Counted from the first letter of the stretch, positions 47,790 to 57,292 are shown. The stretch is 64,000 bases of DNA from Debaryomyces hansenii CBS767 (GCF_000006445.2 NC_006049.2:1302001-1366000); one strand, 5' to 3'. A program made the numbers and translations. Notes: generated by a model not told the origin, from the letters alone.

Positions 47790-50150
47790 TTATTGTTCTT
47801 CGTTATCATAAAAAATAGGGTAATCTTCATCACATTGCGCACCATCGAAATAGTCAGGTTGGTCTTCTTTGTTCAAAAATTCATCATAGGAACACTCAAA
47901 GTTGTGGCTACAATTCGGATCGTCGGAATATTCATCAATTTCCTCCCCATCAAAATATTCTGGTTGATCTTCTTTACTAAGGAATTCATCATACGAATAT
48001 CTTGGAAGCTCATTATTCCCTTGACAAAGATCCTTTTCCGTATTATTGGCTTCTAAATTATTTGAATTTGAATCGTGATTAAGTGTATCGATATTAACTT
48101 TTGTAGCCCTTTTCCTTGGTTTTTGTCGTGCTCTTTCTATACTTCCCAGGGATTTACGTGAATTCTTACTAGCTTCTCTCCATTTTCGTTTGAAATTTAA
48201 ATAATCATTCCTCTCCTGCAGCAACATTTCATAATCATACGAGTCAACTGATGGGTCATTGGTTGTCCCCAAATGAGTTTCTTCCATAAATTTCACATTT
48301 CTTAATTCTTTGGGCATATAATCTTGCTTTACTTTCCCATGAGTGAAGCTTGGGTTATATTTATAATTATCTCCGTAACCAAATTCTTTCATTAATTTTG
48401 TTGGCGCATTTCTTAAATGTAGAGGTATTGGAATTGATGTCGTATCAGGGTTTTCTTTAAACAAAGATTGTGCCGACCGCAATGCCCTGTACGACTTTGT
48501 TGATTTTGGAGCCCTCGCCAATTTTGTTGCACAGTGGGCCAATATTATTTCACCTTCAGGCATTCCGACAAATTCTAAAGCCTCCTTCGTAGCAATTGCA
48601 AATGGTAGACATGAGCTATCTCTCAACCCAACATCCTCACTTGCTATAACAATCATTCTTCTCGCAATAAATAAAGGGTCTTCCCCGCCTACTAGCATCT
48701 TAACTAAATAGAATACTGCTGCATCAGCATCTGAACCCCTGACAGATTTATGAAAAGCGCTTATTGTATCATAATGAGATTCACCCTGCTTATCGTACAT
48801 CTTCTGGTAATTCCTTGTCTCTAGTAAAGGTTTTAAATTCTGTAAGCATACCTTGATTACTCCTAATGTTTTTGGTATTTGAATTGCTTTCTCTCCTTCT
48901 TCGTACCCAGAAAACCTAGAGTATTGGACACTTGATAAATAGGCATTAATTGATTCTAAAATATTTAATGCAACACGAGAGTCTCCTGCACTCAATGATG
49001 CAATATAATCTATTGCATCTTTGTCCAAAGCAATTAGGTGCAACCCAAAGACTAATTTTCTGGATTTATTTACAACCAATAGCCCTCTATTAATTATCTT
49101 TACTATATCCTCCTTCAATAAGGGTTCCATAATAAATGTATGCATACGGGATAATAATGCATTATTAAGGGTAAAAGATGGATTCTCTGTGGTAGCTCCT
49201 ATGACTGTAACTATTCCTTTCTCTATTACAGGAAGAAGTAAATCTTGAACCGCTTTATTAAACCTGTGTATTTCATCAAGAAAAAGAATAGTCTTTCGCC
49301 CTGTAAGCCTTCTTTCATTATCTGCCATGGTAAATACTTCTCTTAGTCGCTTAGCATTACCTTCTGCACCAGATACTTCTAAAAATTTACAATTCGAAGT
49401 TTGTGATATTATCCTGGCAAGCGAAGTCTTGCCAACACCTGGTACGCCCCATAAGATAAAGGACGGAATTTGATCCGATTTAATTATGTTCTTCAAAATT
49501 CCATTCTCACCGACTAACTTCTCTTGTCCATAATACTCGTCTAAACTTTTTGGTCTAAGTCTTTGAGCCAAAGGAAGTTCAGCTTCTCGTTTTAATCTCA
49601 TAAATTCTTGATTCTTAGTCAAAGCATTTGATTGTTTGGGTCCATCATTCGAAGACTGTGTCTTCTCTACAGGTACCTTATTTTCAATTTCCTGAGGAAA
49701 TGCAGCTTTCTTGGTTCGTTGTTCCTGATCGTCGTCAACGATAATTCGTTTATTAAAACCTGCTTTGGTGGAAGTGTTTGAATGTTCTTCTTCTATTTTG
49801 ATTTTCTTTTCTCCTGAACCATAGCCTTTCATTCTCTTCTCTGCTATTAGTAAGCTAGTAAGTGTAGGCTTGCCCTTCGTATTATTTGAAGCTTTACTAT
49901 CTGTCTTCTGTTTTTTTGGATCAAAAGAATCCATCTTCAACCCTAAAGATGTAAATACATCATGTTTCTGTCTAGACGAAGCTTCAGTATTGTGAACTTT
50001 TGGATCACCGGTTTCTTCTTTATCGTGTTTTGTAGGCAACTTCACATTGTTTGATGTATTTCTATCCTGTAAATCCAAACAACTATTGACATGTTGCTCT
50101 AAAAGAGATCTGGGGAATATTTTGAAGCATAAGGGACATTCGGTATCCAT
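47790..50150 (-). CDS. MGS1: Mgs1/WRNIP1 AAA ATPase for replication-fork maintenance
   Basis: 786 residues (587 in S. cerevisiae). Domains: UBZ4 zinc finger at the N-terminus (CPLC at 5-8, His20, Cys24) for ubiquitin; disordered linker; RarA-like AAA core from ~190 with RLRPKSLDEYYGQEKLVG, Walker A GVPGVGKTS (~233), Walker B LFLDEIHRF (~288) and sensor GATTENPSF; then the clamp-loader-like C-terminal domain (GGEDPLFIARRMIV, ASEDVGLRD, EGEIILAH). Mgs1 binds ubiquitinated PCNA. The protein has a ~120-residue acidic/aromatic C-terminal extension with a duplicated 17-residue motif (SYDEFL.KEDQP.YFDG at ~719 and ~754) that I do not recall from other Mgs1 proteins. It is divergent from OGG1, 147 bp apart. 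Confidence 0.93.
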   Translation of the reverse strand: MDTECPLCFKIFPRSLLEQHVNSCLDLQDRNTSNNVKLPTKHDKEETGDPKVHNTEASSRQKHDVFTSLGLKMDSFDPKKQKTDSKASNNTKGKPTLTSLLIAEKRMKGYGSGEKKIKIEEEHSNTSTKAGFNKRIIVDDDQEQRTKKAAFPQEIENKVPVEKTQSSNDGPKQSNALTKNQEFMRLKREAELPLAQRLRPKSLDEYYGQEKLVGENGILKNIIKSDQIPSFILWGVPGVGKTSLARIISQTSNCKFLEVSGAEGNAKRLREVFTMADNERRLTGRKTILFLDEIHRFNKAVQDLLLPVIEKGIVTVIGATTENPSFTLNNALLSRMHTFIMEPLLKEDIVKIINRGLLVVNKSRKLVFGLHLIALDKDAIDYIASLSAGDSRVALNILESINAYLSSVQYSRFSGYEEGEKAIQIPKTLGVIKVCLQNLKPLLETRNYQKMYDKQGESHYDTISAFHKSVRGSDADAAVFYLVKMLVGGEDPLFIARRMIVIASEDVGLRDSSCLPFAIATKEALEFVGMPEGEIILAHCATKLARAPKSTKSYRALRSAQSLFKENPDTTSIPIPLHLRNAPTKLMKEFGYGDNYKYNPSFTHGKVKQDYMPKELRNVKFMEETHLGTTNDPSVDSYDYEMLLQERNDYLNFKRKWREASKNSRKSLGSIERARQKPRKRATKVNIDTLNHDSNSNNLEANNTEKDLCQGNNELPRYSYDEFLSKEDQPEYFDGEEIDEYSDDPNCSHNFECSYDEFLNKEDQPDYFDGAQCDEDYPIFYDNEEQ
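47841..47996 (-). repeat. Duplicated coding motif in the MGS1 C-terminal extension
   Basis: Two copies of a 17-codon motif, minus strand 47996-47946 and 47891-47841, 105 bp apart. At protein level they share SYDEFL[S/N]KEDQP[E/D]YFDG. The spacer between them is unrelated and acidic. Confidence 0.85.
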
Positions 50151-50208
50151 TAATTCTTATGTTGGAAAATATTTATGGTATTAGATTATATCTTGAATCA
50201 TTCAATGA

Positions 50209-50231
50209 ACGCGTTAAAGCCGTCTTACGCG
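50209..50231. promoter_or_regulatory. MCB (ACGCGT) and a second ACGCG between MGS1 and OGG1
   Basis: ACGCGT at 50209-50214 and ACGCG at 50227-50231 lie in the 147-bp divergent promoter. ACGCGT is the MBF binding site that drives G1/S expression of replication and repair genes in yeasts. Functional use here is inferred. Confidence 0.5.
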
Positions 50232-50297
50232 ATAAATCATTAGATTTTTTTTTTAAAGAAAAAGCTTTCTTATCTTTTTAAAACCCTCCATTCAAAT

Positions 50298-51428
50298 ATG
50301 ACCGTTGATCTCATCTGGAAGAAATTCCCTGTAAAACAAGTAGAAGTCAAATTATCTAAAGTGTTAAGATGTGGCCAAACATTTAGATGGAAGAATGTAA
50401 ATGATATATGGTCATATACAACCGAAAACAAAATAATTTTACTCAAGCAAGATGAAGAATATATACATTATTCGTGGATCGCTGCTGAACATATGCAGAC
50501 ACAACTGAAAATAAATTGTCATTTTGATAAAGAGACTCTTGACTTCATAAAGGATTATTTTAACTTACCGATTAAGTTGGAAACACTATATGAAGAATGG
50601 ATTGAAAAGGATGGATTATTCAAAATTTCTCAGCAGAAATCGGCTTTCAGTAAGTTTACGGGTATCAGAATATTGAGACAGGAACCTTGGGAAACGCTTA
50701 TATCCTTCATTTGCTCATCAAATAATAATGTGAAGAGAATTTCTAAAATGTGTGATAATATATGTACTGAGTTTGGAAAATATATCAATGAATATAATGG
50801 TATCAAATATTACTCATTTCCAACAGCCGTTGATTTATCTAGTAGTCCTAAAGTTGAAAGCCGGCTTAGGGATTTAGGTTTCGGTTATCGTGCTAAATAT
50901 ATTTATCAAACTGCTTTAAAATTTACAAGCGATGAATTTCCAGATATAACTTTGAAGAACCTATATCAACTCCGACAAGAAAACTATGAGACAGCTCATG
51001 ATTTTTTGTTACAGTTGACGGGCGTTGGTCCAAAGGTGGCCGATTGCATTTGTTTAATGGCTTTAGACAAGCATGATATAGTTCCTGTTGATACTCATGT
51101 CTACCAAATTGCTATCAGAGACTACAAATTTAAAGGAAAGAAAGATTTAAAAACTATGAATAAAAAAACGTATCATGATATAAGGCTATTCTTTAAAGAA
51201 ATTTTTGGGGATTTTGCAGGTTGGGCTCAGTCTGTATTATTCACATCAGATCTTTCTGACCTTAACAACGGTGTAAATAAAATACAAAATACTGAAATTA
51301 ATATTGACCACACTTCTGTTAAACAAGAACAAGATTCGATTGTTATAGAACGAAAACGAGGAATTCTTTTAGATCCATCGTCCCAAGAACAGGATTCTGA
51401 TAAAAAAGTCAAATATGAAATGAAATAA
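50298..51428 (+). CDS. OGG1: 8-oxoguanine DNA glycosylase/lyase
   Basis: 376 residues, same as S. cerevisiae. Removes 8-oxoguanine opposite C and nicks the abasic site. The helix-hairpin-helix and Gly/Pro-Asp loop are complete: LTGVGPKVADC with catalytic Lys246, and VPVDTHVYQIA with Asp265 (spacing 19, as in human Lys249/Asp268). The N-terminal domain has LRCGQTFRW, and the DNA-wedge Asn motif appears in CSSNNNVKRI. A polar ~60-residue tail follows the catalytic domain. There is no mitochondrial presequence. Confidence 0.97.
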   Translation: MTVDLIWKKFPVKQVEVKLSKVLRCGQTFRWKNVNDIWSYTTENKIILLKQDEEYIHYSWIAAEHMQTQLKINCHFDKETLDFIKDYFNLPIKLETLYEEWIEKDGLFKISQQKSAFSKFTGIRILRQEPWETLISFICSSNNNVKRISKMCDNICTEFGKYINEYNGIKYYSFPTAVDLSSSPKVESRLRDLGFGYRAKYIYQTALKFTSDEFPDITLKNLYQLRQENYETAHDFLLQLTGVGPKVADCICLMALDKHDIVPVDTHVYQIAIRDYKFKGKKDLKTMNKKTYHDIRLFFKEIFGDFAGWAQSVLFTSDLSDLNNGVNKIQNTEINIDHTSVKQEQDSIVIERKRGILLDPSSQEQDSDKKVKYEMK

Positions 51429-51589
51429 CAAGATTATATAATAAGACACGATAATATTTTACCTATATACCTGAACATTCAACAGTAATTAATTATTCTT
51501 CCAATTTAAAACTAATTATAAGACATCTACTATACCTACTTATACTATACCCTTAAGAGATTCAAATACATTATACCAACATCCAAATC

Positions 51590-51660
51590 GGGCGGTTGGT
51601 GTAGTGGTTAACATATTTGCCTTCCAAGCAGGTGACATGGGTTCGATTCCCGTACCGCTC
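51590..51660 (+). tRNA. tRNA-Gly (anticodon TCC)
   Basis: 71 nt folding as a full cloverleaf. Acceptor GGGCGGT pairs with ACCGCTC (one G-U). The anticodon loop CTTCCAA carries TCC; its stem TTTGC/GCAGG contains two U-G pairs. The T arm is ATGGG-TTCGATT-CCCGT. The internal promoter boxes are the A box TGGTGTAGTGG and the B box GGTTCGATTCC. A short T run (ATATTTTTA) directly after the 3' end suits Pol III termination. No intron. It is close in sequence to yeast tRNA-Gly(UCC). Confidence 0.95.
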
Positions 51661-52344
51661 ATATTTTTACAATTATGTAAAACATGAAATTGAATAATTC
51701 CATATACATTATATCTAACCATTTTTATAAGATTATCTTATATATTTTTTATATTTTATATTATTTGGTTATATTTTGGAAAAATTTTTTTTCCTTGAAA
51801 GGCTTTAATTCTTTTTAATAAAATTTTGTTGTCAAATTCTTTTTAAGCCTCTCTTTCCTTTTGGGCCCCTATAAAAAAAATTATCTAGGAAAAAATTTTT
51901 CAGAAAACCTTTGTTATTTCAAATTGTCCCATCTTAATTGATTACCCTATTCTTTAATTAAATTCCCCCCCAAGGGCTCAACTGAACTCACATGGAATTT
52001 CTATAAAAATAAAATTACCTGTAACACCCTTAACTTAAAAATACAAGCAATTATATATTCTCAATGTAAAAAAATCATTTAAAGTTTTCTTCTTTTCGCC
52101 TCCTTAAAATTCCACTATACACTACCTCAGTGTTTTTTTTCACCCCTAACATCAATGAAAATACAAAATTAAGATTCGAAATTGCAAAAATATATACCCA
52201 TTTAAAATAATAATGGATTTACTTCTATTTCTCGTCTCCTTTTACCGCCCTGTATAGTATTGCACGTCTGCTGAGGTATAAAACATATCCAATTATTCAT
52301 GGATTTTTTTTAAAAATACCAAATATAAAAATTGTTTTTATTCC
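51661..52344. other. AT-rich, homopolymer-laden stretch before the assembly gap
   Basis: 684 bp with no gene. Many T/A runs of 6-9 plus clustered C and G runs (for example CCCCCCCC-type tracts near 51965). The texture is unlike other intergenic regions here and gets worse towards the gap, so base quality may be poor. I see no LTR ends (TG...CA) or target duplications. Confidence 0.5.
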
Positions 52345-52444
52345 NNNNNNNNNNNNNNNNNNNNNNNNNNNNNNNNNNNNNNNNNNNNNNNNNNNNNNNN
52401 NNNNNNNNNNNNNNNNNNNNNNNNNNNNNNNNNNNNNNNNNNNN
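52345..52444. other. Assembly gap (100 N)
   Basis: Exactly 100 N, the conventional placeholder for a scaffold gap of unknown size. The join between left and right flanks is therefore not proven by the sequence. Confidence 0.99.
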
Positions 52445-52560
52445 AATGTCTACTATGGTGATAACCATAGTATTATCTATATTACACATTTATTTTGGTA
52501 GCAAAAAAATCCTCCTCGGCTTCCTAAGAAAGATGAAAATTTTGCCCAACATATTCTGTT

Positions 52561-52854
52561 TTGACACCTACGAACTCTACATTTAGTACCATCTTTACAC
52601 AATTTTGTTTATTATTTACTATAAGTTTATGTATTCTATTCAATTTATTAATAGTAATATCCGGTGACTCATTAGCTTTTGGTTTAATAGCAATTATTCA
52701 ACTATTTGTGAAGTTTCCCGGTGATTCATTATCACCAATTTTTAAGAATATAGATTTAAATCAAGTAACTAAATTAAATGGTAAATTTAAATCAAACTCT
52801 AAGTTCGAAGACATTATTTCAAATGAAATCATATCTAAGTATTGTAAGGGTTAA
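52561..52854 (+). pseudogene. Hydrophobic, very AT-rich open frame, probably a gene remnant
   Basis: A 97-codon frame opening at TTG just after a TGA-containing stretch, with no ATG near its start. It has two hydrophobic segments (TQFCLLFTISLCILFNLLIVI and AFGLIAIIQLF) and a polar Asn/Lys-rich tail. Its end overlaps tail-to-tail with the broken minus-strand gene by 20 bp, a compact arrangement unusual for yeast nuclear genes but normal for linear cytoplasmic plasmids. I do not recognise a family. It could be the 3' end of a longer gene truncated by the gap. Confidence 0.35.
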
Positions 52855-53975
52855 GTTCATCTCCTTTAAGGGGATTAAACTCTTCCACGTAGGGTATGTC
52901 ATATATTTCTTCATACACATATCTCTCATTTTCTATATCTAATATTTTCACAAATTTATTATCATTTTTATAATATAATTCCATTATTTTATCTATAGTT
53001 CGTTTGTCTCTATATTTTTTAGCTAATTTATATAAATTAAATTCAGGAACATCTATATAACCTGTAACCTTATCTTCTACACCTATGGCATTATTTAATA
53101 TATTTATATAGCATATATTTAAATTAAAATAATCATTTCTTAAACACATAGATTTTATTTTGTTTCTAGTATATAATAAAAATGGATTAAATTTTTTTAA
53201 TAAATACTCATATTTATTAGGATTGCATGTTATTAATTTAGATAATACTAAATTAGATGTATTACCATGTTCAAAACAACATTTTGTTATATCATAATTA
53301 TTAATTATTTCACTTTTGTTAAATTTTCTATATTTTATAACGGTTTCATTTTCAAATCTTCCTCTTCTATTTCATAATTTTCATCTATGTTCATTATTGT
53401 ATTCAAATTTTTAAAATAATATTTTTCATCTACTTTATCTCTTGTGAAATAAGAATCTTTATTTTCCTTTTCTATACGTTTAAAATCTTTAATATATAAA
53501 CAATAACTATAAAGTAATGGTCCTATTTGATATTCAAGTAAATCGTACCATTTATTAATGTAAGCCACAAAATTTACATTGTATCCATTTTGTTTTAGAA
53601 ATTTACATGTTTTATAGTTAGGATAAAATCATAGTATAAATAATCAAAATTTAGTGGATAGTTAACTATGTTATTGGATATAAGTATAGAATTAAGTTCA
53701 TAATAATAATCCTCAATGATATCCTTACATTTTTCAGCTATTTTATAATTCAAATAAGACCCTCTAACAATTAAATAATCATCATTTTCAGTTGGTTTAA
53801 ATTTGTAAGTTTTAAAAAAATCTTCATATCCATATAATACTAACTGTTTTTCCTTATTATTTATTTGCGCACAGAGATATACTTAATCCTTTCATGTAAA
53901 TGCATCCTTTGAAACGCTTATTGTATTCCCGCATTGGAAAACATTTTTTATTATTACTTCATTACTGGATTCCAT
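52835..53975 (-). pseudogene. Broken AT-rich gene of linear-plasmid/virus-like-element character
   Basis: Reading on the minus strand from an ATG at 53975, coding-like sequence (Asn, Lys, Tyr, Ile-rich) continues for ~1.14 kb to a stop at 52837-52835, but only by changing frame. Disruptions: in-frame TGA at 53894-53892 and TAA at 53885-53883, a frameshift near 53615-53635, and another near 53335-53345 after the frame 53568-53335. The last part, 53149-52835, is open to the end. The whole would be ~375 residues. Composition and size resemble genes of yeast linear killer-type plasmids (for example immunity-type proteins), but I cannot match a family by eye, and no cytoplasmic ATNTGA promoter element is seen upstream. 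Nuclear copies of such plasmids are known from yeasts including Debaryomyces. Confidence 0.5.
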
Positions 53976-54924
53976 ATTTGTGAATATTTTAGTAAATATG
54001 CAATAAATTTGAAAAATGTAAACTGGTTGCAAAATAAATTAGTGGGCTAATGATTTTGCTAATAGACTCAAGAATTTGCTAGGCTAAGTAATTATGTCGC
54101 TAATATTAATTACTATTATTGGCAAAACTTATTTAATACTGAAAAAACAATTCCACTAAATAAGGAGGTCAAGTTATAGACGATTATATTGTATGTATTT
54201 AGAGACCATGTAATTTTATATTATGAAATCAACTTGATTGATTAAAAATTGAAGGATTAAATATGAATATTGAAATGCTTCAGCTTTGAAAGGATTACTC
54301 CAATGCACATAAAAATTTTCACTAGATTCATCAAATAATTCATAAAACTTCCCATATCATTATATTGCATGAAAACATAAATCAAAACATCATATTATAT
54401 GAAAATTGATTAAAGATATAAAATGAATAGACATAAGCTAAAAACTAGCTGATAATAACTTTTGGTTGTTATTTTCTTCATAGAGTGCGTAGTATTAGCT
54501 TTCTTTATTACTTTTCACTGTATTGAGGATCAAGATTCTAATTATGATTTTTAAGCAGCTAGATTTAGTATCCATTGCAATATTTATAATTTTGTTTGTA
54601 TTTACGCACATTTATATCATATTTTCCTCCTTATGCCTTCATCAAAGAAATTCTTATTTCACATAAAAAGTTTCCCCTATAATAAAAAGGTTAATCTTTA
54701 TCTCCCCCGTTAATATTGGTCTGAATGAATTAAATGGCACTATATATCTTAGTCACTTCCTATAAAACTTAATTTATAATGTCTCATCTCTTCGTCTCAA
54801 GGGGCATTTCATGTCATATGCTAAGTGGCTTTTATTTTGCCACTCTCTCTAATTATATAATTTTCAAGATTAAAGTTGAAGTTTTGAATACTATATTCTC
54901 GGTCGTAAGTCATAATTTAGATAT
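53976..54924. other. AT-rich intergenic tract right of the plasmid-like remnant
   Basis: About 950 bp with no supported gene, tRNA or repeat. Stops are dense in all frames. It ends at the 3' end of the minus-strand 342-residue gene. Confidence 0.55.
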
Positions 54925-55953
54925 TTAGCTAAAGAAATCTATATCTATTGGCTTCTCTTTATAAATTTGCCAATTCATATAAACTGGAATTTCTTTATTA
55001 TTTATGATCTGCGTAGTACGTGATTTATCCATTAGAACCAACATATCGTTTGTATTCACTTTAAACCTGATATCTGTTCGTAGCAATAAAACAACACATG
55101 TTTTCTTAGTGTAAATATCTTTCACGCTTGCTGTGGCCATAAATTTGCCGACTTTTTTGTATTTTTGTACTATGTGAGTCGGATTAGGATTGGCAGCATT
55201 TTGACGTTGATCTTGTCGAATATACCTTTGTTTCGATATTTTTCCAACCATTCCCACATCCTGATTAGTTAATGCTGAGGTTTTCTCCCTTGGTATGTTG
55301 GCATGAAGGTTTTCAGTTTCAGAGTTTGTTTTCAAACCCTCCAAATTCTTAGCAACAAGAATGTAGTCAAATTTGTTAATTTTGAACCATTCAATAAAGC
55401 TCTTTATATATAAACGTGCTTGCGAAAGTATACTATCTTTGCTCTTGTTAATGCTTTCGAACGGGGTATATATAATGATATCTCTCGAAATTTCAAGTAG
55501 ACGATTAGTGCAACCATTCTTCATATGCGTTGTAAATTTTGTACTCTTTATAATTGAGGACAAGGCAAATATAGAAATTTTATTAGGTTTGTTTACAGAG
55601 GTCTTCTGGAAGCTTAGTTTTTGAGTGTTAGATTTTCGATGCATTGCAATAATTGAGTCTCTCATACCCGAAATTGTAACCTTCGGTTTATCCATCAGTT
55701 TTTCATTTCTATATTTAGCATTCTGATTGAGGCCATTTGTGTTGGTTTTATCACTAAGAACAAGTCTTTTTCTGTATGTTTTCGACAACTGCAGTGTGGC
55801 CGGAGTTGTACCCGAATTTATTGCATTCCCATTGAAAACATTCAACCGCTTCTCCATTCTCATTTTTTTGATATTAGACTCACATTGAAGCCTGTGTAGT
55901 TCAAAGGGGTCCCTATATTTATCATGATGCCGTTTCTTCGATTTGTTCGTCAT
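54925..55953 (-). CDS. Uncharacterised basic protein
   Basis: 342 residues starting at the ATG at 55953. The first half is strongly basic and low in structure (MTNKSKKRHHDKYRDPFELHRLQ, KTYRKRLVL). The middle contains a helical block (SILSQARLYIKSFIEWFKINKFDYILVAKNL). The last ~75 residues look like a beta-rich module: KVGKFMATASVKDIY, TCVVLLLRTDIRFKVNTNDMLVLMD, and IPVYMNWQIYKE. That strand pattern could be an OB-like fold, so a nucleic-acid role is possible, but I do not recognise the family. Composition is like that of neighbouring nuclear genes, not like the AT-rich remnant. Downstream lies the remnant; upstream is a 458-bp spacer shared with the YjbQ-family gene. Confidence 0.7.
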   Translation of the reverse strand: MTNKSKKRHHDKYRDPFELHRLQCESNIKKMRMEKRLNVFNGNAINSGTTPATLQLSKTYRKRLVLSDKTNTNGLNQNAKYRNEKLMDKPKVTISGMRDSIIAMHRKSNTQKLSFQKTSVNKPNKISIFALSSIIKSTKFTTHMKNGCTNRLLEISRDIIIYTPFESINKSKDSILSQARLYIKSFIEWFKINKFDYILVAKNLEGLKTNSETENLHANIPREKTSALTNQDVGMVGKISKQRYIRQDQRQNAANPNPTHIVQKYKKVGKFMATASVKDIYTKKTCVVLLLRTDIRFKVNTNDMLVLMDKSRTTQIINNKEIPVYMNWQIYKEKPIDIDFFS

Positions 55954-56411
55954 TGGTATACATCTTCTTTATTGTGGATCAACTTTGTTTACTTTTGCTT
56001 CTGTGTATTATTGTAGTGCGTATACCATTATTATTTCTGTCTCCCATCTCAACACGAGAGCAAGTACTAAAAGGACAACTCCGATATTAGTTCAATGCGT
56101 TACTCGTAAATGTAAAACTATTATGGCTTGGTATCATAATAACCCTACGATTTGGTTATTAAATTTACTTATCTAAGTAACTATTTTTCAACGGTAGATA
56201 TGTTTGCTGAAAAAAAAGTATCGGTAGTGAAGGAGAAGGGATCTTATCATTTGATTACTATATGTAGGTATTTGCAACTAGACTCCAAGTGTAATCTAGT
56301 TGACTTTATAAATTGCTGCCCATCCGTCATGATATTTTCTATATGCAGTACACTGATATAAATATTTCACGATATCCAGAAGAGCAGTTATGGGAGTAAT
56401 TGAACAAAAAA
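55954..56411. promoter_or_regulatory. Divergent promoter region
   Basis: 458 bp between the start codons of the 342-residue minus-strand gene and the YjbQ-family gene. Two short frames in it (55943-56176 and 56152-56361) have no family resemblance and look like chance. No named motif is seen. Confidence 0.5.
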
Positions 56412-56846
56412 ATGACAACATCTTGGGATCAAGCTAAATTTGCATTAAAACCTAAAACTAAGGGATTCCATTTAGTTACGGATGAAATTCTCAGTAACGT
56501 TCCTGAGATAAGGGACTATAAAATAGGCCAATTGAATTTATTCATCCAACACACTAGTGCTGGTTTGACCATCAACGAGAATTATGATCCTGACGTGAGA
56601 ACTGATTTGATTAATATTTTCGATAGAATTGTCCCGGACGATGCCGAATATATCCATATATTAGAGGGACTTAATGATGCGAAATCTCATGGACAGGCTA
56701 CGCTTACTGGCTTAAATGTTACAGTTCCAATAAGTAATGGTAAATTAGCATTCGGAACGTGGCAAGGAATTTACCTTGCTGAATTCAGGGACAATAAACC
56801 CTCGAGAAGAATTGTAGCAACCATCAATGGATTGAAGGAAAACTAG
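56412..56846 (+). CDS. YjbQ/UPF0047 family protein
   Basis: 144 residues from the ATG at 56412. Single-domain beta protein with the UPF0047 signature: LFIQHTSAGLTINENYDPDVRTDL, ILEGLNDAKSHGQATLTG and LAFGTWQGIYLAEFRD. The bacterial member YjbQ has weak thiamine-phosphate synthase activity; the physiological role in fungi is unknown. The open frame starts at a TTG four codons earlier. An overlapping ATG at 56390 is in another frame and short. Cytosolic by appearance, no targeting signal. Confidence 0.9.
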   Translation: MTTSWDQAKFALKPKTKGFHLVTDEILSNVPEIRDYKIGQLNLFIQHTSAGLTINENYDPDVRTDLINIFDRIVPDDAEYIHILEGLNDAKSHGQATLTGLNVTVPISNGKLAFGTWQGIYLAEFRDNKPSRRIVATINGLKEN

Positions 56847-57292
56847 ATGAGATGTAATGGCATCTAGAGCCAAACAATTTATTCTGATAATTGATTGTTA
56901 AATTTGAAAAAAGACATATTTAATGGTCTATATTACATCATAGAATATCTCTATGCATCTAATTTTTATATACTATTTATCTATAATTTTTTAAATAAAT
57001 ATTGTAATTTTATATTAATTTTTGTAAATGTGAGTACAAAATTATAAAACGCAAATAATTTGATAAGCTGCATACTTGATATCATTAAAAAATAAGATAT
57101 ATATTTAATTTAGTACTTAATTCATATATTAAACGCTGTGAACCATAGAATATATATAAAGTATTTTAAGACTTTCGTTGAATAAATAAGGATAAGTATT
57201 GTATTCACAGTATGATTATGACATTCAACCATGCCACCATTCGTTATTACAAAATTACTTATAAACTAACATGGTCAAAAATATATGAGGTA
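56847..57292. other. Intergenic between convergent genes
   Basis: 446 bp, very AT-rich, between the 3' ends of the YjbQ-family gene and SPP1. It should hold only two terminators. No gene or repeat seen. Confidence 0.55.

Noticed and set aside
52332..52586. Frame running through the N gap
   Set aside because: Its middle is unknown sequence; the open frame is an artefact of Ns.
51661..54924. LTR retrotransposon next to the tRNA gene
   Set aside because: No TG...CA ends, no paired LTRs, no gag/pol-like coding seen.
55943..56361. Two short plus-strand frames upstream of the YjbQ-family gene
   Set aside because: They lie in a divergent promoter, overlap each other and have random-looking composition.
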